60,067 bases of DNA from JBEKYD01 sp049509915. GTDB taxonomy: Bacteria > Acidobacteriota > Terriglobia > Bryobacterales > Bryobacteraceae. The translations under genes were made by a program, and so were the position numbers. Shown here piece by piece: positions 1 to 10,024 of the stretch (the stretch's first letter is position 1; every line of letters starts with the position of its first letter). The stretch spans positions 1 through 60,067 of the forward strand of contig JBEKZL010000049.1 in NCBI GenBank assembly GCA_049509915.1, in the 5' to 3' direction. The notes below the pieces were generated by a model. The model made no database searches, was not told the origin of the DNA, and saw only the letters and a program-made list of their open reading frames with translations.

Positions 1-821
1 TCGAATCGCGCAGCCTGCTGGACGAGCACTGGATTCTGGGCCAGGGAACCATTTATCCCGATACCATCGAATCCGGCGGCACCGCCAAGGCTTCGCTCAT
101 CAAGACCCACCACAACCGCGTCGCCGGCATTCAAGCGCTGATCGCCGCCGGGCGCATCGTCGAGCCGCTGAAATCCTTCTACAAGGATGAGGTCCGCGAA
201 GTCGGCGCCGAGCTTGGCCTTCCCGCCGAACTGCTGGAGCGCCATCCCTTCCCCGGTCCCGGCCTCGCCATCCGCTGCCTGTGCTCCCCCGTCGATGCGC
301 CCCTGTGCCAGACGCCCGAAGGCTGGCTCATCCCGGTGAAATCGGTAGGCGTGCAAGGCGACGAGCGCAGCTACGCCCCGGTGATGGCGATCGATTCTCT
401 CGATCACGGCCGCGCCATCGAGATCGTCAACCGCGTGCGCGGCGTGAATCGCGTGGTGGCTCCCGTCGAAACCCGCGTGCCCGTAGCGATTATGCAGGTC
501 TGGACGTCGGAACTGAGCGCCAGCCGAATCGCCCGCCTGCGCCGCGCCGATGCCGCCGTCCGCGCCCTGTCCCATCAATCCGGCTACGACCGCCAGGTCT
601 GGCAGTTTCCCGTAATCCTGATCCCTCTCGGCATCGCCGAAGCCCCGGATTCCATCGTCCTCCGCCCCATCGATTCGGTGGACGGCATGACCGCCCGCTC
701 CGTCCCAATGGACGCCAGCCTTAGAAGCGCCATCTGTACCGCCGTCCTCGAAGATCCCAAAATCGCCGCCGTCTTCTACGACCTTACCCACAAACCGCCG
801 GGGACTATCGAGTGGGAGTGA
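1..821 (+). CDS. guaA: GMP synthase (glutamine-hydrolysing), C-terminal part
   Basis: This is the 3' part of guaA; the 5' end lies outside the window, and the reading frame starts at base 3. GMP synthase aminates XMP to GMP in cytosolic purine synthesis. The visible part covers the end of the ATP-pyrophosphatase domain and the dimerisation domain. Family landmarks are the stretch around IYPDTIESGG, the HHNRV motif, RHPFPGPGLAIR, and the C-terminal dimerisation segment that ends in GTIEWE, the usual GuaA terminus. The frame is intact to the TGA. The last 276 bases (about 546-821) recur in diverged form at 3846-4119, so this copy of the 3' end may have been brought in by, or restored after, an insertion. 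Identification is very secure. Confidence 0.97.
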   Translation, partial: ESRSLLDEHWILGQGTIYPDTIESGGTAKASLIKTHHNRVAGIQALIAAGRIVEPLKSFYKDEVREVGAELGLPAELLERHPFPGPGLAIRCLCSPVDAPLCQTPEGWLIPVKSVGVQGDERSYAPVMAIDSLDHGRAIEIVNRVRGVNRVVAPVETRVPVAIMQVWTSELSASRIARLRRADAAVRALSHQSGYDRQVWQFPVILIPLGIAEAPDSIVLRPIDSVDGMTARSVPMDASLRSAICTAVLEDPKIAAVFYDLTHKPPGTIEWE

Positions 822-1011
822 GTGAGGCCGTGCGGTCGGGATCGGCGGGCGCTGAGGTGCCCAGGCTCCTCCGAGAATGTCGGTCGGACCGGCCCAGAGT
901 TGTATTATGGTGGTTCAGGCGTTCGTGATCATACCCGGATCGACGTGGCCAGTCCAGCCACGGTCGCCTTGACACTTGGAGTCCCGTGGCGGAGCACGCC
1001 GTCTCGACAAG

Positions 1012-2130
1012 GTGCTATCCACTGCGCTCGATTACATTACGGTCAAGGGATTCAAGAGCGTCGCAATGGTCGAGCAGTTGCCGTTGCGCCCGATCAACGT
1101 CTTAATCGGCGCAAACGGCGCAGGGAAGTCGAACTTTATTGGTGTTTTTTCCTTCCTGCACGCGATCCGCGAGGGCCGCTTGAGAGATTATGTGACCGAA
1201 GTCGGTGGCGCCGAGAGGCTGTTGCACTTCGGCTCGAAGAACACCAAGGAGATGTCCTTCCACCTTTCCTTCAAAGATGGGGTCAATCAATACAGCCTGA
1301 AACTTTCTCCTACAGCCGACGATGGTCTTTTCCCGTCCGAAGAGATCGCTTATTATTGGAAGAAGAGCCAGTACTCCAGACCCTACGGCACGGGTCTTTC
1401 GCCACGGGAGCAACGACGGGAAGCGGGCATAAGCGATCCGAGATCCGAACGCGTCGCAGGTTGGGTCCGCGAACGTCTGGGAGGATGGCGACTCTACCAC
1501 GTGCATGACACCAGTTCGTCATCGCCCACGCGAAAAACAGCAAAGGTAGATGACAACGAATTCCTTCGGCCTGACGGGTCGAATCTAGCCGCCTCCTTAT
1601 TCTATTTGCGCGAGGCACATCCAGACTCGTACAGCCTAATTCAACGGTCTGTACAGCGTGTCGCCCCGTTCTTCGAAGATTTCCAGCTCAAGCCGCTCAG
1701 GCGTAAAGCTGACGACATTAAGCTAGAGTGGCGACACAAGGGATCGGATCAGTACTTTGACGCTTCATCGCTATCAGACGGCACACTTCGGTTCATTGTT
1801 CTTGCTACGCTGTTCCTGCAGCCTGACAGGTACCGACCGTCGATCATCCTGGTGGACGAGCCCGAATTGGGGCTCCACCCTTACGCGATTGGAATGTTGG
1901 CTTCACTGATCCGACAGTCATCGGTGCAGACCCAGGTGATCGTTTCGACTCAGTCGTCTCTGCTGTTGGACCATTTCGACCCCGACGATGTTCTAATCGC
2001 AAACCGTGTAGACGGCGGGACACAAATCAGTCGGTTGGACTCCGGACAACTGGCCGCTTGGCACGAGGACTACAGCCTCGGCCAGATGTGGGAGAAGAAC
2101 GAATTTGGAGGGCGACCCGTGAGGGGCTGA
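1012..2130 (+). CDS. AAA ATPase (AAA_15/AAA_21, OLD/SMC-like)
   Basis: This is a stand-alone ABC/SMC-type ATPase. The N-terminus has the KGFKS element followed by Walker A (GANGAGKSN, about residue 35). The C-terminal half has a signature-like SLSDGTLRF and Walker B (ILVDEPELGLHP), then a switch region with STQSSLLLDHF. This order is typical of AAA_15/AAA_21 proteins that pair with a Toprim-like or DUF partner in phage defence or DNA repair. The start is uncertain: TTG at 976 would add 12 residues, and GTG at 1012 fits family length better; neither has a clear ribosome binding site. The DUF4276 gene starts 3 bases after the stop, so the two form an operon. The pair sits between guaA and a second guaA 3' end. 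Its biological role is inferred from family and context only. Confidence 0.85.
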   Translation: MLSTALDYITVKGFKSVAMVEQLPLRPINVLIGANGAGKSNFIGVFSFLHAIREGRLRDYVTEVGGAERLLHFGSKNTKEMSFHLSFKDGVNQYSLKLSPTADDGLFPSEEIAYYWKKSQYSRPYGTGLSPREQRREAGISDPRSERVAGWVRERLGGWRLYHVHDTSSSSPTRKTAKVDDNEFLRPDGSNLAASLFYLREAHPDSYSLIQRSVQRVAPFFEDFQLKPLRRKADDIKLEWRHKGSDQYFDASSLSDGTLRFIVLATLFLQPDRYRPSIILVDEPELGLHPYAIGMLASLIRQSSVQTQVIVSTQSSLLLDHFDPDDVLIANRVDGGTQISRLDSGQLAAWHEDYSLGQMWEKNEFGGRPVRG

Positions 2131-2132
2131 CG

Positions 2133-2806
2133 ATGTCTCGCCTGTTGATACACGTCGAAGGCCAGACGGAAGAAGCATTCGTAAATGAAGTTCTTGAGGG
2201 ACACCTGCTGGCCTGTGGGTATCGCGCTGTTGCGGCAAGAATCGTGGGCAATGCTCGTCTGCGGAGGAGGCGCGGAGGTATCCGCCCATGGCCCTCCGTG
2301 AGAAAGGACATCGTCAACCATTTAAAGGAGGACTCGGGTTGCATTGCGACGACAATGGTGGATTATTACGGCCTTCCACAACGCGGGGCCGGCAGTTGGC
2401 CGGGGCGGGCCAACGCTGCTGGGCTCGAGGTATCGAAAAAAGCGGCCGTTGTAGAGGACGAACTTCTCAAGGACGTGGCGAGGCAGATCGACAACCCGCG
2501 GCGTTTCGTTCCCTTCGTCTTGATGCATGAGTTTGAGAGCCTGCTGTTCAGTGATTGCGATGCCCTGAGCCGAGGCATTGGACGGCCCGATTTGCAGCCC
2601 AAGTTCGAAGACGTCCGCCAACAGTTCGCAACCCCCGAAGAGATCAACGATTCTCCGGATACCGCACCTTCCAAGCGGATGGAATCGATAATCCCAGGCT
2701 ACGAAAAGCCGCTCTTGCTGCCCTGGAGATCGGATTGCTTCGCATCCGGGCGGAGTGCCCCCACTTTGACGGCTGGCTATCGCTACTTGAATCTCTGGCG
2801 TCTTGA
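2133..2806 (+). pseudogene. DUF4276 family protein, frameshifted
   Basis: The N-terminus reads LLIHVEGQTEEAF, the hallmark of DUF4276, followed by MVDYYGLP and LMHEFESLLFSD, which recall the acidic residues of Toprim-like nuclease folds. The frame is normal to GYEK near 2707. The typical family ending (IRAECPHFDGWL) lies in the next frame and stops at 2806. Adding one base to the AAAA run at 2704-2707 joins the two parts as GYEKAALAALEIG. As sequenced, the original frame runs on to 2915 with an unrelated tail. The ATG at 2133 is 3 bases after the ATPase stop. DUF4276 genes are commonly coupled to AAA ATPases. Either the gene is inactivated or the run is a sequencing error. The corrected end at 2806 also removes an overlap with the minus-strand gene that follows. 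Confidence 0.8.
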
Positions 2807-2905
2807 CGAATGGCGAAACAGCCTGAACTGGGCTGTTTTTCTCGCGGAAAGCGGGCTGTCTGCAGCGCCAGTGGTATGCTTCGCGAGACCGCGGGGACCA
2901 CTCGC

Positions 2906-3187
2906 TCAGCTCTGACCGCTTCCCCGAAACCATCGTACGACCGTCACAACGAGCGCAATCGCCAGCAACACGAAGACGAAGTGGATCACCGCGATCAGCA
3001 CTATCTGGGGAGGGTGGTGTTCCACCCATTCGGACCAGCTGAGAAAGACCGATCCTAGCGCGGCGGCCAGCACTCTCCATTTCGCCCTTAGCCAACCTGC
3101 GAGGCCCTCCCGCGCGGTGCCATCGACGTCCCAAAGGAAATGGTCGATCGTCCAGCGCCCGAATCGACGATAGATCGGCGCGGCCAT
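2906..3187 (-). CDS. Small hypothetical membrane protein
   Basis: This 93-residue frame begins MAAPIYRRFGRW. It has a moderately hydrophobic stretch around residues 35-50 and one strong membrane segment (about residues 61-86, QIVLIAVIHFVFVLLAIALV), followed by a basic end. No family was recognised. It is convergent with the ATPase/DUF4276 operon and does not overlap it if that operon ends at 2806. It faces away from the toxin-antitoxin pair on the other side. No good ribosome binding site is visible, so the coding status is plausible but not certain. A small membrane protein next to an ATPase pair could be an effector, but nothing in the sequence shows this. Confidence 0.5.
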   Translation of the reverse strand: MAAPIYRRFGRWTIDHFLWDVDGTAREGLAGWLRAKWRVLAAALGSVFLSWSEWVEHHPPQIVLIAVIHFVFVLLAIALVVTVVRWFRGSGQS

Positions 3188-3256
3188 TCCGGTAGTGTAT
3201 CAATCTCCGCCGCCGAACCGCGGTCAAAACGTTACAATGCAAGCAGGACACCGAAC

Positions 3257-3523
3257 ATGACAACTCTCGACTGGTCCCAATGTCCCGCCGTGGAGAGCAT
3301 CCCCGGTAAAGTCAGCGGCGCACGGGTGTTTAAGGATACCCGGATGCCGGTCGCCACGGTGTTCGAGAATTTGGAAGCTGGCTTGACCGTGGAAGAAGTC
3401 ATGGAAGAATTCTGCGTCACGCGCGAACAGATCAACGCGGTCTTGCATTTCGCGGCAAAGAGCTTGGCAGCGCCGTTCCCACCCCCGGTGCATGCACCAC
3501 CCGCCGATGCTCGTCCTCTTTGA
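3257..3523 (+). CDS. DUF433 antitoxin-like protein
   Basis: This 88-residue protein matches DUF433: an N-terminal DWSQCPAVESIPGKVSGARV, then FKDTRMPV, then a winged-helix-like part with LEAGLTVEEVMEEF and REQINAVLHFAAKSL. DUF433 proteins are DNA-binding antitoxins that usually precede a PIN-like DUF5615 toxin, as here. The ATG at 3257 is chosen because homologues begin close to this point and an AGGA sits about nine bases upstream. The C-terminus overlaps the start of the toxin gene by 17 bases, which implies translational coupling. The longer frame upstream (from 3140) has no family similarity and was not used. The pair would be autoregulated if it behaves like other VapBC-type modules; no operator was identified. 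Confidence 0.85.
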   Translation: MTTLDWSQCPAVESIPGKVSGARVFKDTRMPVATVFENLEAGLTVEEVMEEFCVTREQINAVLHFAAKSLAAPFPPPVHAPPADARPL

Positions 3524-3833
3524 TCACGGCACACACCGAAGCATTGCCGGCTGGCTTCACGGCCACACCGTTGTAGAAGCCATTGCAAGAGGATGGGACC
3601 GACTAGCCAACGGCGCGTTGCTGAAGGCGGCTGAAGAAGCCGGGTTCGACCTTTTGCTATCCACGGACAAAAACATCCAGTACCAACAGAACCTCAAAGG
3701 CCGCCGAATTGCCATCGTGATGCTCGGCAATTCGCAGCGCCCTGCCGTGCACCGCTACATTGATCGGGTTATTGCGGCAGTCAACGCAGCCACACCCGGC
3801 AGTTATGCCGAGGTGGAAATTCCGTACGAGTAG
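3507..3833 (+). CDS. DUF5615 PIN-like toxin
   Basis: This 108-residue protein resembles the DUF5615 branch of the PIN nuclease superfamily. It starts MLVLFDHGTHRSI (Asp near the N-terminus), and the middle has AEEAGFDLLLSTDKNIQYQQNL, containing the TDKN motif that carries a second acidic residue, followed by IAIVMLGNSQRPAV. PIN domains use acidic residues to bind a metal and cleave RNA. The ATG at 3507 fits the family start; an in-frame ATG at 3492 would add five residues. It overlaps the DUF433 gene and forms the toxin half of the module. Its stop codon lies only 12 bases before the displaced guaA fragment, so the module sits at the right edge of the guaA-bounded block. Confidence 0.85.
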   Translation: MLVLFDHGTHRSIAGWLHGHTVVEAIARGWDRLANGALLKAAEEAGFDLLLSTDKNIQYQQNLKGRRIAIVMLGNSQRPAVHRYIDRVIAAVNAATPGSYAEVEIPYE

Positions 3834-3845
3834 CCCTCGGGGGTG

Positions 3846-4119
3846 GCGCCGAAGCAGCCGTCCGCGCGCTATCGCATCAATCCGGCCACGACCGCCAGGT
3901 CTGGCAGTTTCCCGTGATCCTGCTCCCCACAAGGCACCGCCGAGTCGTCGAATTCCATCGCCCTGCGCCCATCGATTCAGTGGACGGAATGACTGTCCGT
4001 TCAGTCCCCATGGACCCGGACCTTCGAAGCGCCATCTGCGCCGCCGTCCTGGAAGATCCCAGAATCGCCGGCGTGTTTTACGACCTCACCCATAAGCCGC
4101 AGGGCACCATCGAGTGGGG
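3846..4119 (+). pseudogene. Displaced 3' end of guaA (remnant)
   Basis: This stretch is colinear with guaA bases 546-821 and about 80% identical by eye. Translated in frame it gives AAVRALSHQSG, DRQVWQFPVIL, PIDSVDGMT, RSAICAAVLEDPRI and FYDLTHKPQGTIEW, matching the real GuaA C-terminus. Most differences in the conserved parts are silent third-position changes, so the two copies diverged while both were under selection, probably in different genomes. In the middle a one-base insertion and a one-base deletion cancel out and scramble about a dozen residues. The final stop is lost and the frame runs on to 4165. There is no start or 5' part. It marks the right boundary of the block that begins at guaA. 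Confidence 0.9.
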
Positions 4120-4320
4120 TCAACGTAGCTCAGCCCGTAGGGGCGCGAGACAGTCCTCGGCGTAAGCCGTGCGTTTCGTGATCCCGACAGCACGCTCTTC
4201 GTGCGGACAGTCGCTGGTTTCCGCCGCGGGTCCTCCCTCGGTTTTCTCAGAAAGCGGGGAAAAACGCAGCCTGCCACTGGCTTTCCCGGCGCGCCCCGGC
4301 CCTGTATGCCCCGAACGCCG
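4120..4320. other. Gene-free stretch after the guaA remnant
   Basis: About 200 bases between the guaA remnant and the end of the zinc-ribbon gene. No convincing gene, integrase remnant or tRNA was seen. Confidence 0.5.
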
Positions 4321-5618
4321 TCACTTCTCAGAAAACATCCCGTGGAACCCGGCGCCGTATCCAACTTTCCACGTCTCGTCCATTCCGGTCTTGCCGGCAC
4401 ACTCTCTGTTCCAAAGGACGGCAAACCCGCTCATTTCGTTCGTTTTGAACTGCCCGGATAGCGAAAGCACGGCCTGCCCCGAGTTCATTCCGCCGAAGCC
4501 GTTCTGCGAACGAAACTCATAACAAACCGCTCCGTCGTTCATAATCGACGCTGAAGTTAGTTTGAACGAGTCCGGGCTGCGCATCGCCTCACGTAGCTGT
4601 CTTGCACCTGCTACGGCAGTGGGAAGAGTGGCTTGCTCCTTCTGCCTTGCCGCTTCCAGATCCATCGCGGGCGCTTCTCGACGTCGCCGTCCAGGAAGTC
4701 CCAGGCGACCTCGTACGTGTCGCTGGTTTTCGCGTTGGCGCTCCATCCCCTCGCGGACCTGACTCCGCTGCTGGGCTGAGTACGGGGAAAAGCGATCATT
4801 GTCGCATCTATTTTCGTCTCTATATCCATCGCGGACCGGCCCAATCCGGGGACCGTGGGAGCCGCTGCCTTGACGAGGCCAATAGCTATCGCCCCAGGTT
4901 TCAACGGCGGAAACTCTAAGGTCATCAAATCATCCAAGACCTTCCGGCTGTCGATGACATCTGGGTCGGCTAGCCTAAGAATCTTGCCATGAAGATTCTT
5001 GCCGCCGTCACCGCCCAATAGCGTCTTGATTTCGTCTGGCTGACATGCGAGGTCAAAGCAAGCCGAGAAACGCACACTGTACTTCCCAGCCCGCAATGGC
5101 CTCCTTCTAACCTTCAGTTTCTCGGCATCAGGCCAGTTGAGCATTTTCGGAGAAAAGTATGGGTTAGGAATCTCTTGCCAGAGACCCGCTGTAAAAATTC
5201 TCCCTTTCTCCATGTTGATCAATGTTGCGTTGTTGACGTAGACATTTGGGTCGGATGAAACGGCTTTCCGTGAGCCCATCGGGAAAACCCAAACCCCGAG
5301 CTTCATTCCTACCGGGAAATTCGTCGCGCCAACCACATATATCTCACCCTCTGGTCCGCGTTCAGCGTGAGCGTCCAGCAGCATTTCTGTCGGCAGCGTG
5401 TACGGCTTGGTCGCCTTCCCGTGACCGCTGAAGACGCTGAATATACCGAACATGAAGACCACCGCCGTAGCGATGAGGCCGAGAACGAGATATTTATAGC
5501 CGGCTCCCTTTTGCTGCGGCGCGACAACAACAGGTATGGCCATCACCTGTCGACCGCATCGTGGGCAGAACCGTTCGGGCCCAGCTAAAGGCTGGCCGCA
5601 GTTGCTACAGGCGATCAA
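4321..5618 (-). pseudogene. Zinc-ribbon membrane-anchored protein, frameshifted
   Basis: The N-terminus is a double zinc ribbon (CSNCGQPLAGPERFCPRCG), followed by one membrane segment (about residues 40-63) and a long extracytoplasmic region. The frame is clean to VEKRP near 4670, then runs out of register. The natural continuation, MDLEAARQKEQATLP to GFHGMFSEK, lies in another frame down to 4321 and includes a conserved-looking part with REAMRSPDSFKL and VCYEFRSQNGFGG. Adding one C to the CCC run around 4675 on the minus strand restores one protein of about 430 residues. The TTG at 5618 is preferred as start because it gives MIACSNCG, the usual beginning of such zinc ribbons, and because a TATAAT box lies just upstream. 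No function is known. It may be a recent pseudogene or a sequencing error. Confidence 0.7.
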
Positions 5619-5645
5619 GGCGAGCGCCCACCCTTTCCCCAACCG

Positions 5646-5651
5646 ATTATA
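5646..5651 (-). promoter_or_regulatory. Candidate -10 box of the zinc-ribbon gene
   Basis: The minus strand reads exactly TATAAT here, 27 bases before the TTG at 5618. No good -35 hexamer was found at the right distance. The position rules out the longer frame starting at 5642, which would leave almost no leader. Confidence 0.4.
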
Positions 5652-5899
5652 CGCGCACTTCAGCGCAGGGGGGCACGCGGCCCGCCGCCGTGCCCAACAC
5701 GGTCAGGCATCAGGGTAAGCCGCCGCGCCGTTCGATGCCGGCTCCGCCATAAGGCCGGTCACTTGCGTTCAATTCAGAGGGTCTGGCGCCGGCATGGTGG
5801 CAACGCCCAGCCATCGCGGAAGCGCAAAAGTCGGAGGACTCTGGCGCCCCGGCCGTTTTCGCCGAGCGCCCCGCCGCAGGGGCCCCCGGGGCCGGTCGC
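5652..5899. other. Gene-free stretch, GC-rich
   Basis: About 250 bases upstream of the zinc-ribbon gene. It contains a GC-rich inverted segment (GGCCCCCGGGGCC near 5880) just after the stop of the small minus-strand gene, which may act as a transcription barrier. No T-run follows, so a terminator is not claimed. Confidence 0.35.
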
Positions 5900-6133
5900 T
5901 TACGGAGCGGGCTCGAGTTTGGGCATCGAGCGGCGTTCGTCCTCGGTCGGTCGAGCCCACAGCCCGTTTCTCAACGTGATGAGTGATTCGCCCTCAAGGC
6001 AGAGGAGAACGCTCCTTGCATTTTCAAGCGTACCCCCTAGCTTGCGCGCAATGGCTTGCTCCCCCGCCGCGCGCGCGTCGCTGGCGGCCGGCAGCGCCTC
6101 CAGCGTCTCCACCAGTTCATCATACGGGTTCAT
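5900..6133 (-). CDS. Small hypothetical protein
   Basis: A 77-residue acidic protein starting MNPYDELVETLEALP and ending PKLEPAP. The middle (AIARKLGGTLENARSVLLCLEGESLITLRNGLWAR) looks like a small helical or winged-helix domain. The ATG at 6133 is preferred over the longer open frame because an AGAGGAG ribosome binding site sits at the proper distance upstream. The gene lies between the POT transporter and the zinc-ribbon gene, all on the minus strand, with gaps over 200 bases, so it is probably transcribed alone. No family was recognised. Confidence 0.6.
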   Translation of the reverse strand: MNPYDELVETLEALPAASDARAAGEQAIARKLGGTLENARSVLLCLEGESLITLRNGLWARPTEDERRSMPKLEPAP

Positions 6134-6353
6134 GAAGGGCTCCTCTGCCCGATTGTAGCGCGGTCGCGCTGGACCAGGCTGGTGCACGAATGTCGCGGCC
6201 AGCCGACCCAAACAACGGTGGCCATAGACCCAGGGCAAGAGGGATGCGGCCTGGATCTCTCGCGAGGAAGCGCGGAAACCCGGGGGACGAGAAAACCGGT
6301 GACACGGAGAGACCGGCGATGGGCTACGTGTTTCCCAATTCCAGTCCACTTCT

Positions 6354-7850
<1,497 letters not shown>

Positions 7851-8139
7851 AGTCGTTTGTCCCGAAAGGTTACCGGACCCGCCAGTGTAATCGGTTGGCA
7901 GCCAAGTAGCAATCCAGCGTTATGCATCAACCGAGCCGCGGCCAAATGGACCGGTCCCGACTGGTAGGTTCGTCATCCTCGGTTGGGTGTTTTTGTGCGC
8001 ATGCGAAAAGCTCACCGGCTGAGACGCCTGGTAGGAATCAATAAGTTAGGAGCATCCGTGGTGCATCTTTGCGCACTTTGCCCGCCAGACCGAGCGAGCC
8101 GTGTCCGCCCTCGCACGCTGTAGCCGCGGGTTCACGGGA

Positions 8140-8169
8140 TTGACCCCGACAAAGTTAAGGTTCTAAAAT
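8140..8169 (+). promoter_or_regulatory. Candidate sigma-70 promoter of the GWxTD gene
   Basis: TTGACC (8140-8145) and TAAAAT (8164-8169) are separated by 18 bases. The expected start site is about 35 bases before the ATG at 8213, and AGGAAG precedes that ATG. The rest of the 7851-8212 gap shows no gene or clear repeat. Confidence 0.55.
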
Positions 8170-8212
8170 AAGTTACTACCGAACGGAGCCTGTTCACAGG
8201 AAGCGGTGCTGT

Positions 8213-9985
8213 ATGAACGCTACTCGCCTTTCCATTGCGTGCCTTTCTACGTCCTTACTCCTGGGCCTCGTGATCGCCCAGCAAAGCCAGCCAACGCCGC
8301 CGTCCAATCCGCAAGCGCAGCCGGCCGATCAATCGATACCGGCCGATCAGGCGCAGCCGCCCGATTCAGGCCTGCCGAAGAAGAAGGGCAAGACGCTGGG
8401 ACTGCCTCCGGGCAGCGAGACTATCGCCAAGCCCATTTCCGAGCGCGAGAAGAAAAAACGAGCCGAGAGGCTGAAAGGCGAGTTGGAGACACCCTACCGT
8501 AAGTGGCTGAACGAGGACGTGGCCTACATCATCACCGACGAGGAACGGGCGGCCTTCAAGCAATTGCAGTCCGACGACCAGCGTGAGCAGTTCATCGAAA
8601 ACTTCTGGCTGCGCCGCGACCCCACCCCCGATACTATCGAAAACGAGTTTAAGGAAGAGCACTACCGCCGCATCGCCTACGCCAACGACAACTACGCCTC
8701 GGGTATTCCCGGCTGGAAGACCGACCGCGGCCGCATCTATATTACCTATGGGCCGCCGGACGAAATCGAAGACCATTCCTCGGGCGGATTCTACGAGCGG
8801 CCTCCGGAAGAGGGCGGCGGCGAGACGTCGACCTACCCCTTCCAGCAATGGCGCTATCGCTATATTGAGGGCATCGGCAGCAACATCATCATCGAATTCG
8901 TCGACCCGACCATGTCGGGCGAGTTCCACATGACCATGGACCCCTCGGAAAAGGATGCCCTGCTCTACGTTCCCGGCGCCGGTTTGACCATGATGGAGCA
9001 GTTGGGGCTATCGAGCAAGACCCAGCGTTTCAACAACACCGACGGCACCCACCTGGGCCAGGCCTTCGGCGGCACGCCGGAGAGCATGAACGAGTTCACC
9101 CGCCTGGAACAGTTCGCCAAACTCCAGGGGGCGCCGCAAGTGAAATTCAAGGATCTGGAAGCCGAAATCACCTCGAAGATTACCTATAATATTCTGCCCA
9201 TGAAGGTGCGCCTGGATTATTTCCCGGTTACGGACGCCACGGTGATGACCCACGTCACGGTGCAGTTCGCCAATAAGGACCTGCAATTCACCTCCAAGGA
9301 AGGCATGCAGCGCGCCACCGTCAATATTCTTGGCCGGATCAGCACCTTGACGCGGCGCGTGGTTTCCACCTTCGAGGAGACGGTCACCGTCGACAGCCCC
9401 AAGGAATTCCTCGACCAATACGCGCTGCAGAAACGTATCTACCAGAAAACGCTTCCTTTAGTCCCAGGGACGTACCGTCTGAACATCGTTGCCAAAGACG
9501 TCGTCGCGGGCAACGTGGCCAATTACGAATCGGCCATCACGGTGCCGCGCCTGGACGCGGATAAGGCCAGCACGAGCAGCATCATTTTGGCCGACCTGAT
9601 GTCGCGGGTGGACATGAAGAGTATCGGCACCGGCATGTTCGTCATCGGCGACACCAAGGTGCGCCCGCGCATGGACGACACCTTCAAGCACGACGAGAAG
9701 ATGGGTATCTACCTGAAGGTTTACAACCTGGGCCAGGATCAAAACACCCACAAACCGGTCGGCCAGGTGCAGTATGAACTGGTGCGCTCCGGGTCCAACG
9801 AAAAGCTGTTCGACTTCAGCGAGGATTTTTCCCAGGTGCCGGACGCTTCTTCGCAGCAAATGACCATCGAGAAGCTTCTGCCGCTAGCCACGCTACAGCC
9901 GGGCCAGTACACGTTGCGGTTGCGGATCACCGACAAGAACCGCAACCAGGTGCTTACACCGTCGGCCCAGTTTACTGTAAACTAG
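8213..9985 (+). CDS. GWxTD domain-containing secreted protein
   Basis: The 590-residue protein has an N-terminal signal peptide (MNATRLSIACLSTSLLLGLVIA), a Pro/Gln-rich linker (residues 24-60), then the GWxTD domain. The motif itself is PGWKTDRGRIYITYGPP at about residue 165, followed by the usual QQWRY and FVDP elements. The remainder is beta-rich and probably contains Ig-like domains, ending with YTLRLRITDKNRNQVLTP. GWxTD proteins are widespread in Acidobacteriota and related phyla, with no defined biochemical role. An AGGAAG ribosome binding site and a good promoter lie upstream. The barrel-like protein gene follows after 39 bases, so they may be cotranscribed, suggesting a cell-envelope function. 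Confidence 0.88.
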   Translation: MNATRLSIACLSTSLLLGLVIAQQSQPTPPSNPQAQPADQSIPADQAQPPDSGLPKKKGKTLGLPPGSETIAKPISEREKKKRAERLKGELETPYRKWLNEDVAYIITDEERAAFKQLQSDDQREQFIENFWLRRDPTPDTIENEFKEEHYRRIAYANDNYASGIPGWKTDRGRIYITYGPPDEIEDHSSGGFYERPPEEGGGETSTYPFQQWRYRYIEGIGSNIIIEFVDPTMSGEFHMTMDPSEKDALLYVPGAGLTMMEQLGLSSKTQRFNNTDGTHLGQAFGGTPESMNEFTRLEQFAKLQGAPQVKFKDLEAEITSKITYNILPMKVRLDYFPVTDATVMTHVTVQFANKDLQFTSKEGMQRATVNILGRISTLTRRVVSTFEETVTVDSPKEFLDQYALQKRIYQKTLPLVPGTYRLNIVAKDVVAGNVANYESAITVPRLDADKASTSSIILADLMSRVDMKSIGTGMFVIGDTKVRPRMDDTFKHDEKMGIYLKVYNLGQDQNTHKPVGQVQYELVRSGSNEKLFDFSEDFSQVPDASSQQMTIEKLLPLATLQPGQYTLRLRITDKNRNQVLTPSAQFTVN

Positions 9986-10024
9986 GAGAGTTGGGTCGGG
10001 AGATCTCCTGACCCCGCGGCGGTT

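Noticed and set aside
2700..2710. Programmed -1 frameshift in DUF4276
   Set aside because: The site C GAA AAG does not fit the X XXY YYZ slippery pattern; deletion in the A run is simpler.
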